DNA of 58,017 bases from Acinetobacter sedimenti (GTDB lineage: Bacteria > Pseudomonadota > Gammaproteobacteria > Pseudomonadales > Moraxellaceae), in assembly GCF_022601685.1 (NCBI RefSeq), contig NZ_JAKUML010000016.1, forward strand, positions 1 to 58,017. Direction: 5' to 3'. Positions 1 through 6,786 of the stretch are shown here, one piece after another. The notes beneath the pieces were generated by a model. That model was not told the origin of the DNA and did not search any database. It saw nothing but the letters and a program-made list of their open reading frames with translations. How positions within the stretch are numbered: position 1 is the first letter of the stretch; every line of letters starts with the position of its first letter. A program made the translations under genes and the position numbers.

Positions 1-122
1 ATATTGAGATGTTCTACAATTCAAAACGTAGACATGGTTCCAATGGTCAACGTTCTCCATTAGATTATGAAAAGGCCATCAAAAGATGGTTATGTGTGTC
101 TAGAATTTTGGTGGCTATTCAA
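1..122 (+). mobile_element. 3' end of an IS3-family insertion sequence (OrfB C-terminus)
   Basis: From base 3 a frame open on the left reads IEMFYNSKRRHGSNGQRSP followed by LDYEK. This is the typical C-terminal end of IS3-family OrfB integrase-type transposases, just after the catalytic core. The element runs out of the window on the left, so the DDE residues are not visible. No stop codon precedes the terminal repeat; the frame runs on to base 257, which suggests slight decay or an unusual end. The element ends about 120 bp upstream of the PhoD-like gene in the same orientation, so outward transcription could reach that gene. Confidence 0.8.
96..122 (+). repeat. Right terminal inverted repeat of the IS3-type element
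   Basis: These 27 bases end in GGTGGCTATTCAA. The reverse complement of 57901-57927 at the other end of the window matches at 23 of 27 positions. The two sites are therefore right and left ends of the same kind of element. Flanking bases differ, so these are separate copies rather than one element with its target duplication. Confidence 0.75.
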
Positions 123-148
123 CCTTTAGATAGATTAGAGTCTTTGTG

Positions 149-177
149 TTGTCATCATATCTTCATCATTTTGCGAT
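149..177 (+). promoter_or_regulatory. Candidate Pho box upstream of the PhoD-like gene
   Basis: Three 7-mers lie in the same direction with an 11-bp period: TTGTCAT (149-155), TCTTCAT (160-166) and TTGCGAT (171-177). The enterobacterial PhoB half-site is CTGTCAT with 4-bp spacers. The first copy differs by one base, the others by three. The spacing and the downstream phosphatase make PhoB control plausible, but the match is loose in AT-rich DNA. The IS end lies only 27 bp upstream. Confidence 0.35.
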
Positions 178-244
178 CAAAGCTTCATGTTGGTGGTTTA
201 GATTTTTCCTATTTAATTTATCTATATCGAATGATGAGAAATCT

Positions 245-2023
245 ATGCCAAATCTAGTGACACGCCGTGCTTTGATTCAGAAAAGTTTAATGGGCTTTGG
301 GGCTTTATCCATTGCCAGCAGTTTAGTGGGTTGTAATGACGATGATAATAATTCCGAAAATGCACCAAAAGTTGAGTTTTTACATGGCGTTGCCAGTGGT
401 GATCCATTACAAGATCGAGTGATTTTATGGACGCGTATTAGTCCTGAAGATTTAGCACTGCGTCTAAATGTGACTTGGGAAGTTGCTCGTGATGAAGATT
501 TTTCCCAAATCATCGCCACAGGCAAAGTCGAAACCAGTATCGCAGTGGATTTTACAGTGAAGGTGGATGCAACTGGTTTGGATGCAGGTGAAAGTTATTT
601 TTACCGGTTTTTATGCGGTTCAGCGATTTCACCAATAGGTCAAACCAAGACCTTAGCGACACAAACGGATCAAGTTAGCTTTGCTGTGTGTTCATGCTCA
701 AACTATCCAGCAGGTTATTTTCATGTCTATGCCGAGATGGCAAAGCAAGATGTTGATGTGGTGATTCATCTTGGCGATTATATTTATGAATATGGCGCAG
801 ATGGCTATGCAACAGAAGATGCGGTGGCTCTTGGTCGTACACTCGCAGAAGATAATAATACAGAAATCGTCAAATTAGACGACTATCGTAAGCGTTATGC
901 GCTATATCGTGGCGATGAAGATTTGCAAGCAGTGCATGCACGTCATCCATTTATCGTGGTGTGGGATGATCATGAATTAACCAATGATACATGGCGTGAA
1001 GGTGCAGAAAATCACCAAGAAAATGAAGGTGACTTTTTCGAGCGTAAGCTTGCCGCACTACAAGCCTATTTTGAATGGATGCCAATTCGTCCGATCTCCG
1101 AAGATGATCACTTAAATATATATCGTCAGTTTAATTTTGGTGAGCTGGTACAGCTCAATATGCTCGATACACGTATTTTGGCACGTGATGCGCAACTGGA
1201 TTATGCCGATTATATTACTGCATCGGGTGTGGAGTTTGCCAAGTTCCAAGCGGATTTAACAGCGCAAGATCGCACTTTGCTCGGGCATACCCAACGTGGC
1301 TGGCTACAACAACAATTAGCAACTTCAACGGCAACATGGAACGTGTTAGGGCAGCAAGTTTTGATGGCGAAGATGTTGATCCCTGCTGAATTGCTGATGT
1401 CATTAAGTGCAATTACCAGTGGTAATGTTACCGCAGAAACCTTGTCTGCAATGAATACGCAAATTAACGAATTGGTCACGATCAAAATGCGAATCGTACA
1501 AGGCGATCCAAGCGTAACAGTACAAGAGAAGGCTCGGGTCAATACCGTTGCGCCGTACAATCTTGATGCGTGGGATGGTTATTATTATGAACGTGAAGTG
1601 CTGTATGCGACGTTGATGCAATTAAATAAAAAAGTCGTGGTGTTGGCAGGTGATACGCATAATGCGTGGAGCAGTTATCTATATAGTCAAGCGATGCAGT
1701 CACAACCATCCAGCTATGTGGGTGTGGAGCTTGCAACCAGTTCGGTATCGTCACCGGGAATGGAAAAATATTTAAATATTCCGCAGGCACAGTTGCAACA
1801 GTTTGAAATGGCATTTACTACCTTGATTGATGAGTTGGCATATACCAATCTGAATCAGCGTGGTTATCTGACCGTGACATTTGATCATGCGCAAATGCAA
1901 GCCAATTGGATCTTTGTTGATACCATTAAAGATAAAGAGTATTCGGTGGATAGCAGTCGTGCACATCAGTTGACTTTAGATGTAGATTTGAATTTAAAAA
2001 CTGATTCTGCACAGGTTGCATAA
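245..2023 (+). CDS. phoD: PhoD-like alkaline phosphatase/phosphodiesterase, Tat-exported
   Basis: The 592-residue product belongs to the PhoD metallophosphatase family, secreted phosphomonoesterases/diesterases that release phosphate outside the cytoplasm. The chosen ATG at 245 gives a twin-arginine signal (RR at residues 7-8, then a hydrophobic stretch) ending in the lipobox L27-V-G-C30, so the protein may be a Tat-exported lipoprotein. Family metal-site motifs are present: HLGDYIYEYG, VWDDHELTND and AGDTHNAW near the C-terminus. An in-frame ATG at 146 would add 33 residues in front of the signal peptide and is unlikely. The gene stands alone, between an IS end and a tRNA pair, with a possible Pho box upstream. 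Family membership is clear; lipidation is inferred. Confidence 0.85.
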   Translation: MPNLVTRRALIQKSLMGFGALSIASSLVGCNDDDNNSENAPKVEFLHGVASGDPLQDRVILWTRISPEDLALRLNVTWEVARDEDFSQIIATGKVETSIAVDFTVKVDATGLDAGESYFYRFLCGSAISPIGQTKTLATQTDQVSFAVCSCSNYPAGYFHVYAEMAKQDVDVVIHLGDYIYEYGADGYATEDAVALGRTLAEDNNTEIVKLDDYRKRYALYRGDEDLQAVHARHPFIVVWDDHELTNDTWREGAENHQENEGDFFERKLAALQAYFEWMPIRPISEDDHLNIYRQFNFGELVQLNMLDTRILARDAQLDYADYITASGVEFAKFQADLTAQDRTLLGHTQRGWLQQQLATSTATWNVLGQQVLMAKMLIPAELLMSLSAITSGNVTAETLSAMNTQINELVTIKMRIVQGDPSVTVQEKARVNTVAPYNLDAWDGYYYEREVLYATLMQLNKKVVVLAGDTHNAWSSYLYSQAMQSQPSSYVGVELATSSVSSPGMEKYLNIPQAQLQQFEMAFTTLIDELAYTNLNQRGYLTVTFDHAQMQANWIFVDTIKDKEYSVDSSRAHQLTLDVDLNLKTDSAQVA

Positions 2024-2064
2024 CAATCAACACACTTTTGCGCTGCTGCTTTGTTAAGCTTGCT

Positions 2065-2120
2065 TGAAGTATGCGATGTACTTCATCACTCGGCTACCTC
2101 GTATCCGTGCAAAATTGCAC
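2065..2120. other. Non-coding segment with two short perfect inverted repeats
   Basis: The gap after phoD (2024-2230) has no credible gene. It contains TGAAGTA (2065-2071) facing TACTTCA (2079-2085) around a 7-nt loop, and GTGCAA (2107-2112) facing TTGCAC (2115-2120). Neither is followed by a T-run, so these are not standard terminators. They may belong to a dispersed intergenic repeat or to the phoD 3' untranslated region. Confidence 0.4.
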
Positions 2121-2230
2121 TAACTGCAAGGTCTTTGAATTATTGATTTCAGTCAAATTCGTTTGGCTGATTTTTTATTAAAATTGCTATAAATTACAGC
2201 GATTTAAAAGATAATAATAAATTTCAGGCA

Positions 2231-2254
2231 TAAAAAACTAGCCGTTAAGCTAGT
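2231..2254 (-). terminator. Intrinsic terminator of the tRNA-Cys/tRNA-Leu transcript
   Basis: ACTAGC (2237-2242) pairs with GCTAGT (2249-2254). Read on the minus strand, the stem is followed by a T-run (the A-run at 2232-2237), 46 bp beyond the end of tRNA-Leu. Confidence 0.6.
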
Positions 2255-2300
2255 CATTTTACATCAAACTTTATTTTTTAAATCTGATGTCACCATAAAA

Positions 2301-2386
2301 TGGTGCCCGGGGCCGGACTCGAACCGGCACGCTTTGAGGGCGGGGGATTTTAAATCCCCTGTGTCTACCTATTTCACCACCCGGGC
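2301..2386 (-). tRNA. tRNA-Leu (anticodon UAA)
   Basis: The 86-nt minus-strand sequence folds as a class II tRNA: acceptor GCCCGGG pairs with CCCGGGC, and the CCA end is encoded. The anticodon stem GGGGA/TCCCC encloses loop TTTAAAA, giving anticodon TAA, which reads UUA/UUG. There is a long variable arm and the T-arm carries GGTTCGAGTCC. It lies 56 bp downstream of tRNA-Cys on the same strand and is probably co-transcribed with it. Confidence 0.95.
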
Positions 2387-2442
2387 GTACATTCTAATGT
2401 TAGCAATTTATTTAATGTCTTTATGCTTAGACTGACCAATTT

Positions 2443-2516
2443 TGGAGGCGGAGGTCGGAATCGAACCGGCGTACACGGAGTTGCAGTCCGCTGCATGACC
2501 ACTCTGCCACCCCGCC
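2443..2516 (-). tRNA. tRNA-Cys (anticodon GCA)
   Basis: A 74-nt cloverleaf with encoded CCA end. Acceptor GGCGGGG pairs with the CTCCGCC side near the 3' end. The anticodon loop CTGCAAC gives GCA. The T-loop is GGTTCGATTCC. It is first in a two-tRNA minus-strand transcript ending at the terminator near 2231-2254. Confidence 0.95.
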
Positions 2517-2531
2517 TTATTGGTGAAGCTC

Positions 2532-2559
2532 ATATTAGCAACCTTTGAGAAAAAAACAA
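2532..2559 (-). promoter_or_regulatory. Candidate sigma70 promoter for the tRNA pair
   Basis: On the minus strand TTGTTT (2554-2559) and TAATAT (2532-2537) are separated by 16 bp, and tRNA-Cys begins 15 bp beyond the -10 element. Placement fits, but the hexamers are only moderate matches. Confidence 0.4.
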
Positions 2560-2668
2560 TACTATCGGCTGAGAATATGCACAGAAAAACAACATCTAAG
2601 CGCATTTTAGAAAGTTTTTCATGTATGATTTGCTCATTAAAATTTTTGTTGAATCGTGGAGACAGGCT

Positions 2669-3517
2669 GTGGCATTGGTATTGGATGGTCGTGCGTTAGC
2701 AAATAAAATTGAAGCAGATTTATTGACTCGTGTAGAGGCATTAAAAACCGAAACTGGTCGTACACCAATTTTAGCGACCATCTTAGTTGGCGATGATGGT
2801 GCATCGGCAACGTATGTACGCATGAAAGGTAATGCTTGTCGTCGTGTGGGTATGGATTCTTTAAAAATCGAATTGCCACAAAACACCACCACTGAACAGC
2901 TTTTAGCAGAAATTGAAAAACTTAATGCCAATCCTGATGTACACGGTATTTTGCTACAGCATCCAGTACCTGAGCAAATTGACGAACGTGCGTGCTTTGA
3001 TGCAATCAGCCTTGAAAAAGATGTTGATGGCGTAACTTGTCTTGGCTTCGGTCGTATGGCGATGGGTGAGCCTGCGTATGGTTCTGCAACGCCACAAGGC
3101 ATCATGACGATTTTAAAAGAATATGGCATCGAAATCGCTGGTAAACATGCAGTAGTTGTTGGTCGTTCGGCGATCTTGGGTAAACCAATGGCAATGATGT
3201 TGCTTCAAGCCAATGCGACAGTGACGATTTGCCATTCACGTACGCAAAACCTTGCTGAGCTAGTGAAGCAAGCTGATATCGTCGTCGGCGCAGTGGGTAA
3301 AGCAGAGCTGATTCAGAAAGACTGGATAAAACAAGATGCAGTCGTTGTTGATGCAGGTTTCCATCCACGTGACGGTGGTGGCGTTGGTGATATCGAATTA
3401 CAAGGCATTGAAGCAGTTGCTTCTGCGTATACACCTGTACCAGGTGGTGTTGGGCCAATGACCATTACTACATTAATTCGCCAAACAGTAGAAGCTGCTG
3501 AAAAAGCATTTGGCTAA
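2669..3517 (+). CDS. folD: Bifunctional methylenetetrahydrofolate dehydrogenase/methenyl-THF cyclohydrolase FolD
   Basis: FolD interconverts 5,10-methylene-THF, 5,10-methenyl-THF and 10-formyl-THF using NADP, feeding purine and formyl-Met synthesis in the cytoplasm. The substrate motif YVRMKGNA carries the catalytic Tyr49 and Lys53, followed by GILLQHPVP and DVDGV. The NADP-binding half has [13 protein letters not shown], and the end has the family signature [11 protein letters not shown]. The start is placed at GTG 2669: GGAG lies 8 bp upstream, the product then begins [10 protein letters not shown] as expected for the family, and the length is the usual 282 residues. The longer frame from 2621 adds an implausible N-terminus. 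The next gene begins 3 bp after the stop. Confidence 0.95.
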   Translation: MALVLDGRALANKIEADLLTRVEALKTETGRTPILATILVGDDGASATYVRMKGNACRRVGMDSLKIELPQNTTTEQLLAEIEKLNANPDVHGILLQHPVPEQIDERACFDAISLEKDVDGVTCLGFGRMAMGEPAYGSATPQGIMTILKEYGIEIAGKHAVVVGRSAILGKPMAMMLLQANATVTICHSRTQNLAELVKQADIVVGAVGKAELIQKDWIKQDAVVVDAGFHPRDGGGVGDIELQGIEAVASAYTPVPGGVGPMTITTLIRQTVEAAEKAFG

Positions 3518-3520
3518 TTA

Positions 3521-4186
3521 GTGAAGACGATTACTCATCTGAGCGCACCACAGCAACTGTTGGATGCACTCCATCAAGTCATTCCAAATTGTGAGTTAAC
3601 CGCACAATATTTACCTGATACGCCAATCCAGTTGTGGTTGATCCCGCCTGTATTTTCTAATGATCGCTTAGATGATGAAGTCATCCGCAAGATTTGGAAT
3701 GAAACGCCGTACTGGATTTTCTGCTGGGCGTCAGGTTTGGCGATGGCGCAGTGGCTGTTAGCAGAGCCACATCATGTCAAAGATAAAGTGGTTTTGGACT
3801 TTGGTGCAGGCTCAGGTGTAGTGGCGATTGCTGCTAAGCTAGCAGGTGCGAAGCGAGTGATTTGTTGTGATATTGATTTGGTCAGTCTTGATTCATGTCG
3901 TGAGAATGCCAAACTGAATCAAGTTAAATTAGAATATTTAGATGATTTGTATCAAGCCGAACAGGTCGATGTACTTTTAGCCGCAGATGTTTTATACGAC
4001 CAATGCAATCGCTTCTTTCTCGATGAATTTCTAAAATTTGCACCAAAAGTGTGGGTTGCAGATAGTCGAGTGAAAAATTTTAGCCATCCAAACTACATAA
4101 AAATTGATGAACGAAGTGCGACGACTTGGCCAGACCTTGATGAAGCCAAAGAGTTTCGCAATGTCAGTTTTTATAAGACGCTATAA
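3521..4186 (+). CDS. Class I SAM-dependent methyltransferase, ETFB-lysine-methyltransferase-like
   Basis: This 221-residue protein has a class I methyltransferase core: motif I VLDFGAGSGVVAIAAKLAGA (about residues 90-109), the acidic strand end VICCDID, and the post-motif ADVLYD of the METTL20/21-like protein lysine methyltransferases. Such proteins are often annotated as ribosomal L11 methyltransferases, but the N-terminal PrmA domain is missing. The substrate cannot be read from the sequence. It starts at GTG 3521, 3 bp after folD, so the two are very probably co-transcribed. The terminator stem overlaps the last codons. Confidence 0.75.
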   Translation: MKTITHLSAPQQLLDALHQVIPNCELTAQYLPDTPIQLWLIPPVFSNDRLDDEVIRKIWNETPYWIFCWASGLAMAQWLLAEPHHVKDKVVLDFGAGSGVVAIAAKLAGAKRVICCDIDLVSLDSCRENAKLNQVKLEYLDDLYQAEQVDVLLAADVLYDQCNRFFLDEFLKFAPKVWVADSRVKNFSHPNYIKIDERSATTWPDLDEAKEFRNVSFYKTL

Positions 4187-4209
4187 ATTTTATCAATAGC
4201 GTCTTTTTT
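4176..4209 (+). terminator. Intrinsic terminator of the folD-methyltransferase operon
   Basis: AGACGCTA (4176-4183) pairs with TAGCGTCT (4197-4204), followed by a T-run. The 5' arm lies inside the last codons of the methyltransferase gene. Confidence 0.7.
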
Positions 4210-4242
4210 CATGTATTAATGGTATTTTTTCTGTTTTGGCTT

Positions 4243-4671
4243 TTAAGCACTACAAGTATAAAGAATGACGTTAAGCGTTCTTGGTTGAGTTTCCAACCCT
4301 TGACGAGAAGCATACTCATCAGTGCCTGATAGACTTGGCGTATTAGATAATCCAAATGTTGCACGCGTTTGACCGATATCCACGCCTTGAGCACTTGTAT
4401 TGGTCACTTGTGTGTTGACCTCGCTACTTCCCAAAATATTGATCATATACGTTTTATCAGAACCAAGCACTTTTTGGCATGCGCTTTGAAGTTTGGCTTG
4501 AATTTTTGCTTGGTCAGCATTCGCGGAGAGTGTGTATTTGAGGGTTGTGGTTTGTTTGCTTTGAGAAATGATTTCGTAGCCTGATTTGCCATTGAATTGT
4601 TGCGCTGTGGTCTGACAGCCAAAAAAGAGTACAGGGCTGATAAATGTGAAAAGATATGCTAATTTATTCAT
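4243..4671 (-). CDS. Small putative lipoprotein of unknown function
   Basis: A 142-residue protein I do not recognise. It begins MNKLAYLFTFISPVLFFGC: a short basic start, a hydrophobic stretch and a lipobox-like FFGC, so lipidation at Cys19 and a periplasmic location are likely. The body is rich in Ser, Thr and Gln and ends in LYTCSA, whose cysteine could pair with the Cys of LQSACQKVLG. The ATG at 4671 is preferred over an upstream frame (from 4746) because AGGGA lies about 10 bp upstream and only this start puts the signal at the N-terminus. It stands alone, divergent from the next gene. Confidence 0.6.
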   Translation of the reverse strand: MNKLAYLFTFISPVLFFGCQTTAQQFNGKSGYEIISQSKQTTTLKYTLSANADQAKIQAKLQSACQKVLGSDKTYMINILGSSEVNTQVTNTSAQGVDIGQTRATFGLSNTPSLSGTDEYASRQGLETQPRTLNVILYTCSA

Positions 4672-4791
4672 GTCAATTGATCCCTGCTTCATGATATGAC
4701 GTTTTGAGTATGACATATCTTGGACGATGATAAAATAATGCTTCAAGGGAAATAATTTTTAAAACAAACATAATTTTTAAGGAGCACCATA

Positions 4792-5511
4792 ATGCACCCG
4801 ATTGCTTCAATACATGACAATATTTGCAAACTATATGATGGCGTATTTTGGGTACGTGGCAGTGCACAGTTAATGCCTTTGATGCAAATCAATCGAAATA
4901 TGATCATTATTTCAGTTGAGAATGAGCTGACCTTGATCAATCCTGTACGACTTGATTCGCATGGTTTATCACAACTTGATGCGCTAGGGCGAGTTGTGCG
5001 AGTGATACGATTGGGCGACTTTCATGGCATAGATGATGCGTTTTATGTGGATCGTTATCAATGTGAATTTTGGGCGCAAGCGGGGCAATCGACTTATAAA
5101 ACACCTCAAATCACACATTTGATCGAAACAGAAACGCCAAGTCCATTGCCTAATTCTGAATTTTTTATATTTGAGTCGGCACGTTATCCAGAAGCTGCAC
5201 TACTGCTCAAAGCACATCAACTTTTAATCACTACGGATAGTGTGCAATATTATAGTGATCAGCACTTATTCTCATTTTTAGCACGTAAAACATTTTCATT
5301 GGTGTTTAAGCAAGGCATGAATATTGGCCCTTTTTGGCTAAAACGGGTCACACCCAAAAGTCGTTCATTGCACGGAGATTTCCAAAAGTTACTTCAGCTT
5401 GATTTTGATGCGTTGATCGCTGCGCATGGTAATTTAAAGCGTTCTGGAGCAAAGCAAGCGGTGAGGGAAGTCGTTGAAAAAATATTTAAGACGGTTTCGA
5501 CTATAGATTAA
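4792..5511 (+). CDS. Metallo-beta-lactamase-fold-like protein without the metal motif (DUF4336-like)
   Basis: The 239-residue protein starts with strands like those of the metallo-beta-lactamase fold (GVFWVRGSAQLMP, MIIISVENELTLINPVR) and ends with an LIAAHGNLKRSGAKQAV stretch resembling the fold's last metal-site strand. The canonical HxHxDH motif is absent; only GDFHGIDDAFYVDRY appears where a loop of that kind would fall. It therefore looks like a non-catalytic or altered relative of the DUF4336 group. It begins at ATG 4792 with AAGGAG about 8 bp upstream, followed by its own gap and tRNA-Met. Confidence 0.5.
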   Translation: MHPIASIHDNICKLYDGVFWVRGSAQLMPLMQINRNMIIISVENELTLINPVRLDSHGLSQLDALGRVVRVIRLGDFHGIDDAFYVDRYQCEFWAQAGQSTYKTPQITHLIETETPSPLPNSEFFIFESARYPEAALLLKAHQLLITTDSVQYYSDQHLFSFLARKTFSLVFKQGMNIGPFWLKRVTPKSRSLHGDFQKLLQLDFDALIAAHGNLKRSGAKQAVREVVEKIFKTVSTID

Positions 5512-5531
5512 GCATTTAGTTATTTAGAGTC

Positions 5532-5560
5532 TTGACGAAGTGCTTTGAAAATATAATAAT
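5532..5560 (+). promoter_or_regulatory. Candidate promoter of tRNA-Met
   Basis: TTGACG at 5532-5537 and AATAAT at 5555-5560 are 17 bp apart. An overlapping TATAAT at 5552-5557 would leave only 14 bp. The following GCGCCC is a GC-rich discriminator typical of stringently controlled stable-RNA promoters. Confidence 0.5.
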
Positions 5561-5575
5561 GCGCCCACAGTTTAC

Positions 5576-5652
5576 GGCTATGTAGCTCAGTTGGTTAGAG
5601 CACCGCACTCATAATGCGGGGGTCACAAGTTCAAGTCTCGTCATAGCCACCA
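5576..5652 (+). tRNA. tRNA-Met (anticodon CAU), elongator type
   Basis: A 77-nt cloverleaf with encoded CCA. Acceptor GGCTATG pairs with CATAGCC. The anticodon stem CCGCA/TGCGG encloses CTCATAA, giving CAT. The body closely resembles the E. coli elongator tRNA-Met and lacks the three G-C pairs of the initiator. A tRNA-Ile with lysidine at position 34 would also show CAT, but the acceptor argues for Met. Confidence 0.9.
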
Positions 5653-5659
5653 TTTTTAT

Positions 5660-5690
5660 AGGTCATACTCCCATGTATGACCTTTTTTTT
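5660..5690 (+). terminator. Intrinsic terminator after tRNA-Met
   Basis: AGGTCATAC (5660-5668) pairs with GTATGACCT (5675-5683), followed by a long T-run. Confidence 0.85.
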
Positions 5691-5757
5691 TGCTTAAAAT
5701 TTTATAAGATCGTTTGAGGTTATTTTGCAGACGAATTTAGTGCTCAGTGATTTGCTT

Positions 5758-6786
5758 TTAGGATTTGTTGTTTAAAACCTGATTGATTTCATTAATCGTC
5801 TGTTCAGCTTGGAAAAAAGGTTGAATCATTTGATCAATAAAAGCATCTAACAGATTTAACTCATCTAAACGCTTCAAAATACTTGGTGCAAAGCGTTCTG
5901 CTTCAAGTTGTATGTCTTCTATTTTCAAGCCAGTAGCAAGGAACAACTCATAAATTGTTTCTTCTGCGAATGTGTCGTAGAAGTAATGAATGCCTTCATT
6001 GATGATCTGCTGAAAAGTATCGTTATGACGAAAATCCTTCCAAAACTCATAACTTAGAATAAATAACTCTTCACTATCTAGTGGCGACGCCATATTGCTA
6101 AATTCGGCAACAGATTTGTATTTAATACTTTCCCATAGGCTCATACCCAGTGTGAGATATTCTTCTTTTTCTAAATGAAATAAAAATAAAAGCTGTTGCT
6201 GAAAAAGTTGAGCGGCTCTGATTTCGATTTGCTCTTCGAGCTTCTGTGCTTGTGTATGGAAAAAACGCTGTAATGAAACAGGCAGTCGATCTAGTGTTTT
6301 TTCAGACACTTGATGTAGATTTTTAGGACTAAAGTGCTCGATATTTTGATTAATCCAGTAAGCGCACAGGCTTCGGATTTGAGGGGTATGTTCGATCTGA
6401 GTTCTGATGTAATCAAATACTTCATCAAGTTCTAATATCTTGCGAATCCAATGCTCTATTTGTTGGTCACTGGCGAAATCAGCCAAAGGTGCAGTGGTTT
6501 CATTGAGCTTAATATGGATGTTCTGCGCAATCTCACCGATTACAGTGAGAAGAGCAGGTTTAAAATTGATTTTATAGACTTGGCTTTGTACGACACCGAC
6601 CAGTTGCTCAACGTCAATGATTTGATTGAGCGTAACGGTGTCACTGGTCTGAAAAAAATAAGCAATACGTTCTCGTTGCATTTGTTGGGCATTTTCACCC
6701 AACAACATGTCTTTGAAATATTGCTTTTGCAAGCGATAGAGTTGATCTGCGATTTGCTGTGCTTCAGACACCTGCTTTCCATCCAT
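5758..6786 (-). CDS. Conserved-looking hypothetical protein translationally coupled to nadE
   Basis: I do not recognise this 342-residue protein. It is soluble, without signal peptide or membrane segments. It is rich in Gln, Glu and Leu with predicted helices throughout, for example AQKLEEQIEIRAAQLFQQQ, which could form a coiled coil. The frame stays open upstream to 6849 inside nadE. I place the start at ATG 6786 (MDGKQVSEAQQIADQLY), which overlaps the 3' end of nadE by 23 bp and suggests coupled translation. No clear ribosome site is visible. No function is proposed beyond the operon link to NAD synthesis. Confidence 0.6.
   Translation of the reverse strand: MDGKQVSEAQQIADQLYRLQKQYFKDMLLGENAQQMQRERIAYFFQTSDTVTLNQIIDVEQLVGVVQSQVYKINFKPALLTVIGEIAQNIHIKLNETTAPLADFASDQQIEHWIRKILELDEVFDYIRTQIEHTPQIRSLCAYWINQNIEHFSPKNLHQVSEKTLDRLPVSLQRFFHTQAQKLEEQIEIRAAQLFQQQLLFLFHLEKEEYLTLGMSLWESIKYKSVAEFSNMASPLDSEELFILSYEFWKDFRHNDTFQQIINEGIHYFYDTFAEETIYELFLATGLKIEDIQLEAERFAPSILKRLDELNLLDAFIDQMIQPFFQAEQTINEINQVLNNKS

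Noticed and set aside
5576..5652. tRNA-Ile2 (lysidine type) or initiator tRNA-Met
   Set aside because: Acceptor and anticodon stem follow elongator tRNA-Met; the initiator's three G-C pairs and mismatched first pair are missing.
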